Positions 8,613 through 20,413 of a DNA stretch of 64,000 bases are shown in pieces; the first letter of the stretch is position 1, and each line of letters starts with the position of its first letter. The stretch is taken from NCBI RefSeq assembly GCF_019212185.1, contig NZ_CP078138.1, positions 2,648,501 through 2,712,500 on the forward strand, written 5' to 3'. This DNA is from Pseudomonas fluorescens (lineage in GTDB: Bacteria > Pseudomonadota > Gammaproteobacteria > Pseudomonadales > Pseudomonadaceae). Below the pieces are notes generated by a model. The model was not told the DNA's origin and did no database searches. It saw only the letters and a list, made by a program, of their open reading frames with translations. The translations under genes and the position numbers were made by a program.

Positions 8613-9590
8613 ATGTCGACACCGCTGACTGCTGAGCAATTGCTGCATGCCTATCAGGTGATGCGCACCATTCGCGCCTTTGAAGAGCGCCTGCATGTGG
8701 AGTTCGCCACCGGCGAGATTCCCGGATTCGTCCACTTGTATGCCGGCGAAGAGGCGTCGGCCGCCGGGGTCATGGCGCACCTGCGCGATGACGATTGTAT
8801 CGCCTCCAACCACCGTGGCCACGGCCATTGCATCGCCAAGGGCGTGGATGTGTTCGGCATGATGGCCGAGATCTACGGCAAGAAAACCGGGGTCTGCCAG
8901 GGCAAGGGCGGCTCCATGCACATCGCCGATTTCGAGAAGGGCATGCTCGGCGCCAACGGCATCGTCGGCGCCGGTGCGCCGCTGGTGGTGGGCGCGGCGC
9001 TGGCAGCCCGGCTCAAGGGCACCGACGCGGTGGCGGTGGTGTTCTTCGGTGACGGCGGCTCCAACGAAGGCGCGGTGTTCGAGGCGATGAACATGGCCTC
9101 GGTGTGGAACCTGCCGTGCCTGTTCATCGCCGAAAACAATGGCTACGCCGAGGCTACGGCGTCCAACTGGTCGGTGGCCTGCGACCACATCGCCGACCGC
9201 GCCGCCGGCTTCGGCATGCCCGGGGTCACGGTGGACGGTTTCGACTTCTTCGCCGTCCACGAAGCCGCCGCTGCCGCCGTCGAGCGCGCACGGGCCGGGG
9301 AGGGGCCGTCGCTGATCGAGGTCAAGTTGACCCGTTACTACGGCCACTTTGAAGGCGACGCCCAGACCTACCGCGCGCCTGACGAGGTGCGGCATTTCCG
9401 TGAGCACAGCGACTGCCTGATGCAGTTCCGCGAGCGCACCACCCGCGCCGGTCTGCTCGAGGCCAGCCAGCTCGACCGCATCGATCAGGAGGTCGAGACG
9501 CTGATCGAGAACGCCGTGCGCAAGGCCAAGTCCGACCCCAAGCCGAGCGCCGCCGACCTGCTGACCGATGTCTACGTCGCTTATCCCTGA
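8613..9590 (+). CDS. acoA: Acetoin dehydrogenase E1, alpha subunit
   Basis: 325 residues. The thiamine diphosphate motif GDGGSNEG...ENN (about residues 145-175) and the HRGHGH active-site segment identify the alpha chain of the acetoin:DCPIP oxidoreductase. With AcoB it cleaves acetoin to acetaldehyde and a hydroxyethyl unit passed to the AcoC lipoyl arm. GGAG precedes the ATG. Confidence 0.94.
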   Translation: MSTPLTAEQLLHAYQVMRTIRAFEERLHVEFATGEIPGFVHLYAGEEASAAGVMAHLRDDDCIASNHRGHGHCIAKGVDVFGMMAEIYGKKTGVCQGKGGSMHIADFEKGMLGANGIVGAGAPLVVGAALAARLKGTDAVAVVFFGDGGSNEGAVFEAMNMASVWNLPCLFIAENNGYAEATASNWSVACDHIADRAAGFGMPGVTVDGFDFFAVHEAAAAAVERARAGEGPSLIEVKLTRYYGHFEGDAQTYRAPDEVRHFREHSDCLMQFRERTTRAGLLEASQLDRIDQEVETLIENAVRKAKSDPKPSAADLLTDVYVAYP

Positions 9591-9623
9591 ACGCCCCCTA
9601 TAACAAGAATCGAGAACTCAATC

Positions 9624-10640
9624 ATGGCGAGAAAAATCAGTTATCAGCAGGCAATCAACGAAGCCCTGGCCCAGGAAATGCGCCGCGATCCAAGCGTGTT
9701 CATCATGGGTGAAGACGTCGCCGGCGGCGCCGGTGCGCCCGGGGACAACGACGCCTGGGGCGGTGTGCTGGGGGTGACCAAGGGCCTCTATCACCAGTTT
9801 CCCGGACGGGTGCTCGACACGCCTTTGTCGGAGATCGGTTATGTCGGCGCGGCGGTGGGGGCGGCTAGCTGCGGCGTGCGCCCGGTGTGCGAGTTGATGT
9901 TCGTCGACTTCGCCGGCTGCTGCCTGGACCAGATCCTCAACCAGGCCGCCAAGTTTCGCTACATGTTCGGCGGCAAGGCGACCACGCCGCTGGTGATCCG
10001 CACCATGGTCGGTGCCGGCCTGCGCGCCGCCGCCCAGCACTCGCAGATGCTCACCTCATTGTGGACCCACATTCCCGGGCTCAAGGTGGTCTGCCCGTCG
10101 TCGCCCTATGACGCCAAGGGCCTGCTGATCCAGGCGATTCGCGACAACGATCCGGTGATTTTCTGCGAGCACAAGATGCTCTACAGCATGCAGGGCGAAG
10201 TGCCGGAAGAGCTCTACAGCATACCTTTCGGCGAGGCCAACTTCCTGCGCGACGGCAAGGACGTGACCCTGGTGTCCTACGGGCGCACGGTCAATACCGC
10301 GATGGACGCCGCCCGCAGCCTGGCCGGGCGCGGCATCGACTGCGAGGTAATCGACCTGCGCACCACCAGCCCGATGGACGAAGACAGCATCCTTGAAAGC
10401 GTCGAGAAAACCGGGCGTCTGGTGGTGATCGACGAGGCCAACCCGCGCTGCTCGATGGCCACCGACATCTCGGCGCTGGTCGCGCAAAAAGCCTTCGGTG
10501 CGCTCAAGGCACCGATCGAGATGGTCACCGCGCCGCACACCCCGGTGCCGTTCTCCGACGCCCTGGAAGACCTGTATATCCCTGACGCGGCGAAGATCGA
10601 GAGCGCCGTGCTCAAGCTGATCGAGTGGAGCAAGCGCTGA
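9624..10640 (+). CDS. acoB: Acetoin dehydrogenase E1, beta subunit
   Basis: 338 residues, transketolase-type pyrimidine-binding domain followed by the transketolase C-terminal domain, as in the beta chains of 2-oxoacid and acetoin dehydrogenases. The N-terminal FIMGEDVAGGAGAPGDNDAWGG and the DTPLSE segment are characteristic. It forms the E1 heterotetramer with AcoA. The stop codon overlaps the acoC start (TGATG), implying translational coupling. Confidence 0.94.
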   Translation: MARKISYQQAINEALAQEMRRDPSVFIMGEDVAGGAGAPGDNDAWGGVLGVTKGLYHQFPGRVLDTPLSEIGYVGAAVGAASCGVRPVCELMFVDFAGCCLDQILNQAAKFRYMFGGKATTPLVIRTMVGAGLRAAAQHSQMLTSLWTHIPGLKVVCPSSPYDAKGLLIQAIRDNDPVIFCEHKMLYSMQGEVPEELYSIPFGEANFLRDGKDVTLVSYGRTVNTAMDAARSLAGRGIDCEVIDLRTTSPMDEDSILESVEKTGRLVVIDEANPRCSMATDISALVAQKAFGALKAPIEMVTAPHTPVPFSDALEDLYIPDAAKIESAVLKLIEWSKR

Positions 10641-11752
10641 TGAGCCAGATCCATACCCTGACCATGCCCAAGTGGGGCTTGTCGATGACCGAGGGCCGGG
10701 TAGATGCCTGGCTCAAGGAAGAAGGCCAGGCCATCAGCAAGGGCGACGAAGTCATGGACGTCGAAACCGACAAGATCTCCAGCAGCGTCGAAGCGCCGTT
10801 CAGCGGCGTGCTGCGTCGGCAGATCGCCCGTCAGGACGAAACCCTGGCGGTCGGTGCGCTGCTCGGCATCGTCGTCGAAGGCGAAGCCAGCGAGGCCGAG
10901 ATCGACGCCGTGGTCGAGCAGTTCCAGGCCTCGTTCGTGCCCGGTGACGGCGCCGAGGAAGACCTCGGTCCGAAGCCGCAGAAGGTCGAACTCGATGGCC
11001 GCACGATCCGCTATTTCGAGCGCGGCAGCGGCGGCATTCCGCTGTTGCTGGTGCACGGCTTCGGCGGCGACTTGAACAATTGGCTGTTCAACCACGAAGT
11101 GCTGGCGGCGGGGCGCCGGGTGATCGCCCTCGACCTGCCCGGGCATGGCGAGTCGAGCAAAGCCTTGCAGCGTGGCGATCTGGATGAGTTGAGCGCGGTG
11201 CTGCTGGACCTGCTCGATCACCTGGACATTCCGCTGGCGCACCTGGTGGGGCACTCCATGGGCGGCGCGGTGTCGCTCAACGCCGCACGCCTGGCCCCGC
11301 GCCGCGTGTGCTCGCTGACCCTGATCGGCAGTGCCGGCCTCGGCCAGGAGATCAATGGCGATTATCTGCGAGGCTTTGTCGAGGCGAGCAATCGCAATGC
11401 GCTCAAGGCGCCGCTGATGCAACTGTTCTCCGACGCCGAGCTGGTCAACCGGCAGATGCTCGAAGACATGCTCAAGTACAAGCGCCTCGAAGGCGTGGAT
11501 GACGCGCTGCGGCAATTGTCAGTGAGCTTGTTTACCGATGGCCGCCAGCAGGCCGATCTGCGCGCCGTGGTGCAGCAGGGCGAGCGTCCGGTGCTGGTGA
11601 TCTGGGGTGATGCCGACGCGATCATTCCGGCGCGTCACAGCCAGGGCCTCAACGCTCGTGTCGAGATCCTCCCGGGCCAGGCGCACATGGTGCAGATGGA
11701 GGCGGCCGAGCAGGTCAACCGGCTGATCCTGGACTTCGTGCAGACCCTTTGA
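10640..11752 (+). CDS. acoC: Acetoin dehydrogenase E2 (lipoyl acetyltransferase)
   Basis: 370 residues. An N-terminal lipoyl domain has the modified Lys in ETDKISSS (K45). A linker leads to an alpha/beta-hydrolase-type acetyltransferase domain with nucleophile Ser in GHSMGG (about 206), the form found in acetoin complexes rather than in pyruvate dehydrogenase. It passes the acetyl group to CoA. No acoL (E3) gene follows, so the lipoamide dehydrogenase must come from elsewhere. Confidence 0.93.
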   Translation: MSQIHTLTMPKWGLSMTEGRVDAWLKEEGQAISKGDEVMDVETDKISSSVEAPFSGVLRRQIARQDETLAVGALLGIVVEGEASEAEIDAVVEQFQASFVPGDGAEEDLGPKPQKVELDGRTIRYFERGSGGIPLLLVHGFGGDLNNWLFNHEVLAAGRRVIALDLPGHGESSKALQRGDLDELSAVLLDLLDHLDIPLAHLVGHSMGGAVSLNAARLAPRRVCSLTLIGSAGLGQEINGDYLRGFVEASNRNALKAPLMQLFSDAELVNRQMLEDMLKYKRLEGVDDALRQLSVSLFTDGRQQADLRAVVQQGERPVLVIWGDADAIIPARHSQGLNARVEILPGQAHMVQMEAAEQVNRLILDFVQTL

Positions 11753-11812
11753 ACCGTTGCCCGGTGAGCGGCAACGGTGACCGGGCCGATCCGATTTCAT
11801 GGAGATGTGAAG

Positions 11813-12913
11813 ATGAGTGCAATCAATCCTGTGCAAAGCATGCGTGCCGCCGTCTGGCATGGTCGCAACGATATCCGCGTCGAAGACGTGCCGCTGCCGA
11901 TCGCGCCGCCCGCCGGTTGGGTGCAGATCCGTGTCGAGTGGTGCGGCATCTGTGGCTCCGACCTGCATGAGTACGTGGCCGGGCCGGTGTTCATTCCGGT
12001 CGAGGCGCCGCACCCGCTCACCGGGATCAAGGGCCAGTGCATCCTCGGCCACGAGTTCTGTGGCGAGATCGTCGCGCTCGGTGCCGGGGTCGAGGGCTTC
12101 AGCGTTGGCGAAGCGGTGGCCGCCGATGCCTGCCAGCACTGCGGTACCTGCTATTACTGCACCCACGGCCTGTACAACATCTGCGAGAACCTGGCCTTTA
12201 CCGGGCTGATGAATAACGGCGCGTTCGCAGAGTGGGTCAACGTGCCGGCCAATCTGCTGTACAAGCTGCCGGCCAACTTTCCCGCCGAGGCCGGGGCCTT
12301 GATCGAGCCGCTGGCGGTGGGCATGCATGCGGTGAAAAAGGCCGGCAGCCTGCTGGGGCAGAATGTGGTGGTGGTCGGTGCCGGGACCATCGGCCTGTGC
12401 ACCATCATGTGCGCCAAGGCCGCCGGCGCGGCCCAGGTGATCGCCCTGGAAATGTCCGGCGCACGCAAGGCCAAGGCGCTTGAAGTCGGCGCCAGTCATG
12501 TGCTCGACCCCAAGGAGTGCGACGCCCTGGCCGAGGTCCGGCGCCTGACCGGCGGGCTAGGAGCCGATGTCAGCTTCGAGTGCATCGGCAACAAGCACAC
12601 CGCCAAGCTGGCCATCGACCTGATCCGCAAGGCCGGCAAGTGCGTGTTGGTGGGAATCTTCGAAGAGCCCAGCGAGTTCAACTTCTTCGAACTGGTGGCC
12701 ACCGAGAAACAGGTGCTCGGTGCCCTGGCCTACAACGGTGAATTCGCCGATGTGATCGCCTTCATTGCCGACGGCCGCCTGGACATCACGCCGCTGGTGA
12801 CCGGGCGCATCCAGCTTGAGCAGATTGTCGGCCAGGGCTTCGAAGAGCTGGTCAACAACAAGGAACACAACGTCAAGATCATTGTTTCACCGAGCCGTAC
12901 GTTCAGCGCCTGA
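11813..12913 (+). CDS. 2,3-butanediol dehydrogenase, zinc-dependent
   Basis: 366 residues, medium-chain dehydrogenase. It has the catalytic zinc Cys in WCGICGSD, GHEF, four structural-zinc cysteines (CQHCGTCYYCTHGLYNIC) and the Rossmann loop VVGAGTIGL. It oxidises 2,3-butanediol to acetoin, feeding the complex encoded just upstream. ATG 11813 follows GGAGATG; an ATG at 11840 is also possible. Confidence 0.9.
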   Translation: MSAINPVQSMRAAVWHGRNDIRVEDVPLPIAPPAGWVQIRVEWCGICGSDLHEYVAGPVFIPVEAPHPLTGIKGQCILGHEFCGEIVALGAGVEGFSVGEAVAADACQHCGTCYYCTHGLYNICENLAFTGLMNNGAFAEWVNVPANLLYKLPANFPAEAGALIEPLAVGMHAVKKAGSLLGQNVVVVGAGTIGLCTIMCAKAAGAAQVIALEMSGARKAKALEVGASHVLDPKECDALAEVRRLTGGLGADVSFECIGNKHTAKLAIDLIRKAGKCVLVGIFEEPSEFNFFELVATEKQVLGALAYNGEFADVIAFIADGRLDITPLVTGRIQLEQIVGQGFEELVNNKEHNVKIIVSPSRTFSA

Positions 12914-12926
12914 AGCGGGCGACTTG

Positions 12927-12960
12927 GCGATGGCCGGCAGCGGCCATCGCATTTTTTATT
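12927..12960 (+). terminator. Terminator of the aco operon
   Basis: A stem GCGATGGCC/GGCCATCGC followed by ATTTTTTATT, 11 bases after the butanediol dehydrogenase stop and immediately before the convergent MocR gene. Confidence 0.85.
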
Positions 12961-12962
12961 GC

Positions 12963-14450
12963 TCAGCGCTGGCCTGGCTGCGCGTCGATCAGCCGGCACA
13001 GCGTCTGTACCGCGCCGCGCATCGACCCCGCCGGCGTGTTGCCAAAGCCCAGCAACAGTCCTTGTTGCACCCGGGAATGATGGCCGACGTATAACCTGGA
13101 CAAGGCCCCGGCGCCGATCTGCCGGTGGCGTGCGGCGTGGGTCAGGGCCTGGTCGTCGCAGCTGTCCGCCAGGTGCCCGAGCAGATGCAAGCCGGTGCTG
13201 GCGTTGCTGACCGTCAGCAGGCCGTGAGCCTCGCTGGCCAGTGCCGCGAGCAAGGCGTCGCGACGTTCGCTGTAGAGGGCCTTGGCACGGCGGATGTGGC
13301 GGCCCAGATGACCCTGGCTGATGAACTCGGCGGCGGTGGCTTGCAGGGCTTTCGGCACGCGGTATCCACTGCCGTTGCGCACCCGCTGCAGCACGTCGAC
13401 CCAGGCGTCCGGCGCCACCAGGAAGCCCAGGCGCAGGCCGGGTATCAGCAGCTTGCTCAGGGTGCCGATGTAGATCACCCGGCCGTGATTAGCGTCCAGC
13501 GCCTTGAGCGCCGGGGTTGGGGCGCAGGCGTAGCGGAATTCGCTGTCGTAGTCGTCTTCGAGAATCATTGCGTCGGCCTGGTCCGCCCACTTCAGCAGGG
13601 CCAGGCGGCGTTCCAGGCTCATGGTCACGCCGCTCGGGTATTGGTGAGAAGGCGAGACCAGCGCCAGCCGGGCCTCGGGCGCCAGCCGGCGGCCGGCCTC
13701 GACATCCAGGCCCTGGGCGTCAACCGGCACTCCCACACTGTCGAGCCCGGCCAACGCCAGGCTGCGGTGAGTGGCGTCATAGCCGGGGCTTTCGACCCAG
13801 GCCTGCTGCCCGTGATCGGCAATCGCCAGCGCGGCGATCGACACCGCTGCCTGGGCACCGGGGGTAATGATGATGTTGTCGGCACGGCAGGCGATGGCCC
13901 GTGACGCGCCCAGGTAATCGGCCAGGGCCTCGCGCAGGGAGAGCAGGCCCTGGGGATCGCCGTAGGCGGAGTGGGCCGCTGCCTGGTTGCGCCAGAAACG
14001 TCCCTCGAGCTTGCCCCATAAGGCATGGGGGAAGGCATCCAGCGCCGGCAGACCGGGGGTCAGCGGCCAGTCGGGAAGAGCCAGCGACATCGAGTCCAGT
14101 CCCGTCAGCAGGCGGCCGCGCTGAGAGCCGCGCAGGGCGGCGTGTGCGCTGGGCAGATCGGCAGGTACGGGAGCATCGATGCGTGCCGCGATATAGGTGC
14201 CAGCGCCTTGGCGCGCCTCGAGGAAGCCTTCGCCGATCAACTGCTCGTAGACCCCGGTCACGGTCATGCGCGACACGCCCAGTTCGTCCGCCAGCAGGCG
14301 CGAGGCGGGCAGGCGCACGCCGGCTGCCAGGCTGCCCTCGGCGACCCCCTTGCGCAGGAAGCGCAGCAGTTGTTCGCGCAATGGCAACGGGCTGTCGGGG
14401 GCGGGGAGAAAGGCGTTCCAGACCGGGTAGGCGGTGGCGCGGGTTTTCAT
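12963..14450 (-). CDS. MocR/PdxR-type regulator (GntR HTH + aminotransferase)
   Basis: 495 residues. The N-terminal winged helix of the GntR type (PASRLLADELGVSRMTVTGVYEQL, about residues 45-70) is joined to a fold-type I aminotransferase domain with the PLP Lys in YIGTLSKLLIPGLRLGF. MocR regulators bind PLP and often act on a divergent neighbour. Here that is the BenE-type transporter, with a repeated AAAGTGG motif between them. The effector is unknown. Confidence 0.88.
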   Translation of the reverse strand: MKTRATAYPVWNAFLPAPDSPLPLREQLLRFLRKGVAEGSLAAGVRLPASRLLADELGVSRMTVTGVYEQLIGEGFLEARQGAGTYIAARIDAPVPADLPSAHAALRGSQRGRLLTGLDSMSLALPDWPLTPGLPALDAFPHALWGKLEGRFWRNQAAAHSAYGDPQGLLSLREALADYLGASRAIACRADNIIITPGAQAAVSIAALAIADHGQQAWVESPGYDATHRSLALAGLDSVGVPVDAQGLDVEAGRRLAPEARLALVSPSHQYPSGVTMSLERRLALLKWADQADAMILEDDYDSEFRYACAPTPALKALDANHGRVIYIGTLSKLLIPGLRLGFLVAPDAWVDVLQRVRNGSGYRVPKALQATAAEFISQGHLGRHIRRAKALYSERRDALLAALASEAHGLLTVSNASTGLHLLGHLADSCDDQALTHAARHRQIGAGALSRLYVGHHSRVQQGLLLGFGNTPAGSMRGAVQTLCRLIDAQPGQR

Positions 14451-14470
14451 AGGGGCCGTCCTGGCAATTG

Positions 14471-14500
14471 AAAGTGGTCTAATTCAATGAGCAAAAGTGG
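14471..14500. promoter_or_regulatory. Direct repeat AAAGTGG, candidate MocR operator
   Basis: AAAGTGG occurs at 14471-14477 and 14494-14500, 23 bp apart in the same orientation, each followed by an AT-rich stretch. Tandem direct repeats are the usual MocR binding arrangement. The site lies between the regulator start and the transporter start. Confidence 0.45.
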
Positions 14501-14577
14501 ATATTTTAAGTAAGCCATTTTGACTCAATACTCGCGCCCTTGGTAACCCGTCATGCGCAACAGAAGGCCCTGCATTC

Positions 14578-15891
14578 ATGAAAACCACCGCGCTCACCCT
14601 GCCCATCAAATCCAGCGACCTGCTGCACCCGATTGTCGCCGCGCTGATCTCGGTGATCGTCAACTACGGCGGCACTTTCATTCTGGTGTTCCAGGGCGCG
14701 AAAGCCGCCGGACTCAGTCCCGAACAGACGGCGTCGTGGATCTGGTCGATCTCGATTGGCGTGGGTGTGACCGGAGCGTGGCTGAGCTACCGCTATCGCG
14801 CGCCGATCATCACCGCCTGGTCGACACCCGGTGCGGCGTTCCTGATCACCGTGCTGCCGGATGTGCCCTATGGCGAAGTCATCGGCGCCTACCTGCTGTC
14901 GGCGCTGGGTTTTGTCCTGCTGGGGTTGTCGGGCTGCTTCGAGCGGGTGGTGCGCCTGATTCCGCCAGGCATCGCGGCGGGCTTGCTCGCGGGCATCCTG
15001 TTGCGCTTTGGTGTGGACGCCTTTGGCGGGGCGAGTGTCGATCCGCTGCTGGTCGGCGTGCTGGTGCTCGGCTATGGGCTGCTGCGCCGGTTCACCGCGC
15101 GCTACGCGATCGTCGGCGTGTTGCTGATGGGCATCCTGTTGCTGCTCGGGCTGGGGCAGGTGAATTTCTCCGGCGTCGCGTTGAGCCTGGCCGAGCCGCT
15201 GTGGACCACCCCGCAGTTTTCCCTCAAGGCGCTGCTCAGCGTCGCCATCCCGTTGTTTGTGATCACCCTCACCGGGCAATACATGCCGGGCATGCTGGTG
15301 CTGCGCAACGACGGTTACGGCACCAGTGCCAATCCGATTCTCACCGCGACGGGGCTGGGCTCGCTGCTGATGGCGCCATTCGGCTCCCATGCGTTTAACG
15401 TGGCGGCGATCACCGCTGCGATCTGCACCGGTCCGCAAGCCCATGAAGAACCAGGCAAGCGCTACATCGCGGGCCTGGCCTGTGGTGTGTTCTATGTGCT
15501 GGTGGGGATTTTTGGCAGCACCCTGGCGACCTTGTTTGTGATCTTGCCGGCGACCTTTATCAGCACCCTGGCTGGGTTGGCGTTGCTGGGGGCGATTGGC
15601 GGCAGTTTGGCGACGGCGTTGGGCGATGTGCGTGGACGTGAAACGGCGTTGATTACCTTTCTCTGGCGACCGCGGCGAATGTCACGCTGTGTGGGGATTG
15701 GGTGGGGCGTTTTGGGGGCTGGTGCTGGGGCTGCTGATGCATGGATTGATCCATGCTCGGCGCGGCAGTTCAGGGGGTTGAGACACCTCTGGGAGCGGGC
15801 TCGCTCGCGAATAACTAGAGCCCGCCGCGTGCATTACGGCAGTGCGCGTTATCGTTCACGCTCTTCGCTAGCAAGCTCGCTCCCACAGTGA
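14578..15891 (+). CDS. BenE-family transporter with frameshifted C-terminus
   Basis: The first about 361 codons encode a polytopic BenE-type (benzoate:H+ symporter) membrane protein, with family segments such as AWSTPGAAFL and FGSHAFNVAAITAAICTGPQAHEEP. From 15661 the frame changes. The expected tail (LATAANVTL) is found two bases out of frame at 15663, and the last 24 codons (AFWGLVLGLLMHGLIHARR) are in the third frame, ending at TGA 15779-15781. The present frame instead runs on through a REP element to 15891. Either two small indels in G-rich sequence inactivated the last helix, or there are base-call errors. Confidence 0.75.
   Translation: MKTTALTLPIKSSDLLHPIVAALISVIVNYGGTFILVFQGAKAAGLSPEQTASWIWSISIGVGVTGAWLSYRYRAPIITAWSTPGAAFLITVLPDVPYGEVIGAYLLSALGFVLLGLSGCFERVVRLIPPGIAAGLLAGILLRFGVDAFGGASVDPLLVGVLVLGYGLLRRFTARYAIVGVLLMGILLLLGLGQVNFSGVALSLAEPLWTTPQFSLKALLSVAIPLFVITLTGQYMPGMLVLRNDGYGTSANPILTATGLGSLLMAPFGSHAFNVAAITAAICTGPQAHEEPGKRYIAGLACGVFYVLVGIFGSTLATLFVILPATFISTLAGLALLGAIGGSLATALGDVRGRETALITFLWRPRRMSRCVGIGWGVLGAGAGAADAWIDPCSARQFRGLRHLWERARSRITRARRVHYGSARYRSRSSLASSLPQ
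15788..15888. repeat. REPIN
   Basis: Opposed arms CTGGGAGCGGGCTCGCTCGCGA and GCTAGCAAGCTCGCTCCCACAG about 55 bases apart, lying between the transporter and the glycine-zipper gene. Confidence 0.75.
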
Positions 15892-15902
15892 CCGATCAAG
15901 CC

Positions 15903-16328
15903 TCAGTGATGCTTGTGCTTGTTTTTATGTTTGTGCTTGCCGTTATGGCTGTTGTGGCTGGAGTGGTTGTCGTCATCGGCCAGGTTGTTGCCGACGGCGC
16001 CACCCGCTGCGCCGCCGAGGCCGGCGCCGATGGTCGAACCGGTCGAGCCACCCAGCGAATTACCGACCACCGAGCCACCCGCGGCACCCAGGCCACCGCC
16101 GATGGCGGCTTCGTTGCGGTTGCCTTTGGGCGCGGCGATCGCGCCACCCGCCGCACCGCCGACGCCGGCACCAATAGCCGCGCCGGTGCTGCCGCCGAGC
16201 TGGCCGCCCACCACGTTACCCAGCGCACCACCCAGCCCGCCGCCGACCGCCGCGCTACCGTCGCCGGCAGCCAGCGCGCCTTGGGAGATCAGGATGCCCA
16301 TGACCAAAGCAGAGAATGTCAGACGCAT
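15903..16328 (-). CDS. Secreted glycine-zipper protein with His/Lys tail
   Basis: 141 residues. It starts with a signal peptide (RLTFSALVMGILISQGALA). The middle is two or three repeats of GAxxGGAAGGA-type glycine zipper (YMGG-like), and the end is a tail of alternating Lys and His (HKHKNKHKHH). Glycine-zipper proteins associate with membranes; the His-rich end could bind metal. Function unknown. A GGAAAA ribosome site precedes the ATG. Confidence 0.8.
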   Translation of the reverse strand: MRLTFSALVMGILISQGALAAGDGSAAVGGGLGGALGNVVGGQLGGSTGAAIGAGVGGAAGGAIAAPKGNRNEAAIGGGLGAAGGSVVGNSLGGSTGSTIGAGLGGAAGGAVGNNLADDDNHSSHNSHNGKHKHKNKHKHH

Positions 16329-16439
16329 GATGAGGTTTTCCGTGTGTGAGGGTGTTGCAGATGTAGAGTGTGGCGGCGTGGCAAAGTTCGATTCGAGGCT
16401 TGACGCCGATCACTGGATATCTCTAAACACCGCGCCCAC

Positions 16440-16518
16440 TGTCGGAGCGAGCCTGCTCGCGATGAGGCCGTCAGTAACACCGCATCAGCCTCATCGCCGG
16501 CAAGTCGGCTCCCACAGG
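16440..16518. repeat. REPIN downstream of metH
   Basis: Arms TCGGAGCGAGCCTGCTCGCGATGAGG and CCTCATCGCCGGCAAGTCGGCTCCCACAG flank a short loop, 28 bases from the metH stop codon. Confidence 0.75.
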
Positions 16519-16546
16519 GACAAGTGGGAGCACGCTCAAGCGCGTA

Positions 16547-20257
<3,711 letters not shown>

Positions 20258-20413
20258 GAAGGACTACCTGGTAAGCCTATTACGAAGGGCGGGAATCATA
20301 GCAAACCTGTGCGCTATTGGAGCATAAGGCGCTTTTGCATGAATATCGCTCATGTTGGGCAGGGTGCTGGCCCGGTAGAATCGCGACGATTTTTCACGAT
20401 CGGGACCCGGGAC
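20258..20413. promoter_or_regulatory. Divergent promoter region metH/cti
   Basis: 156 bases between two divergent starts. A TAGAAT hexamer (20376-20381) with TTGGGC upstream may be the cti promoter, though the 15-base spacer is short. No riboswitch-like structure is apparent. Confidence 0.3.
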
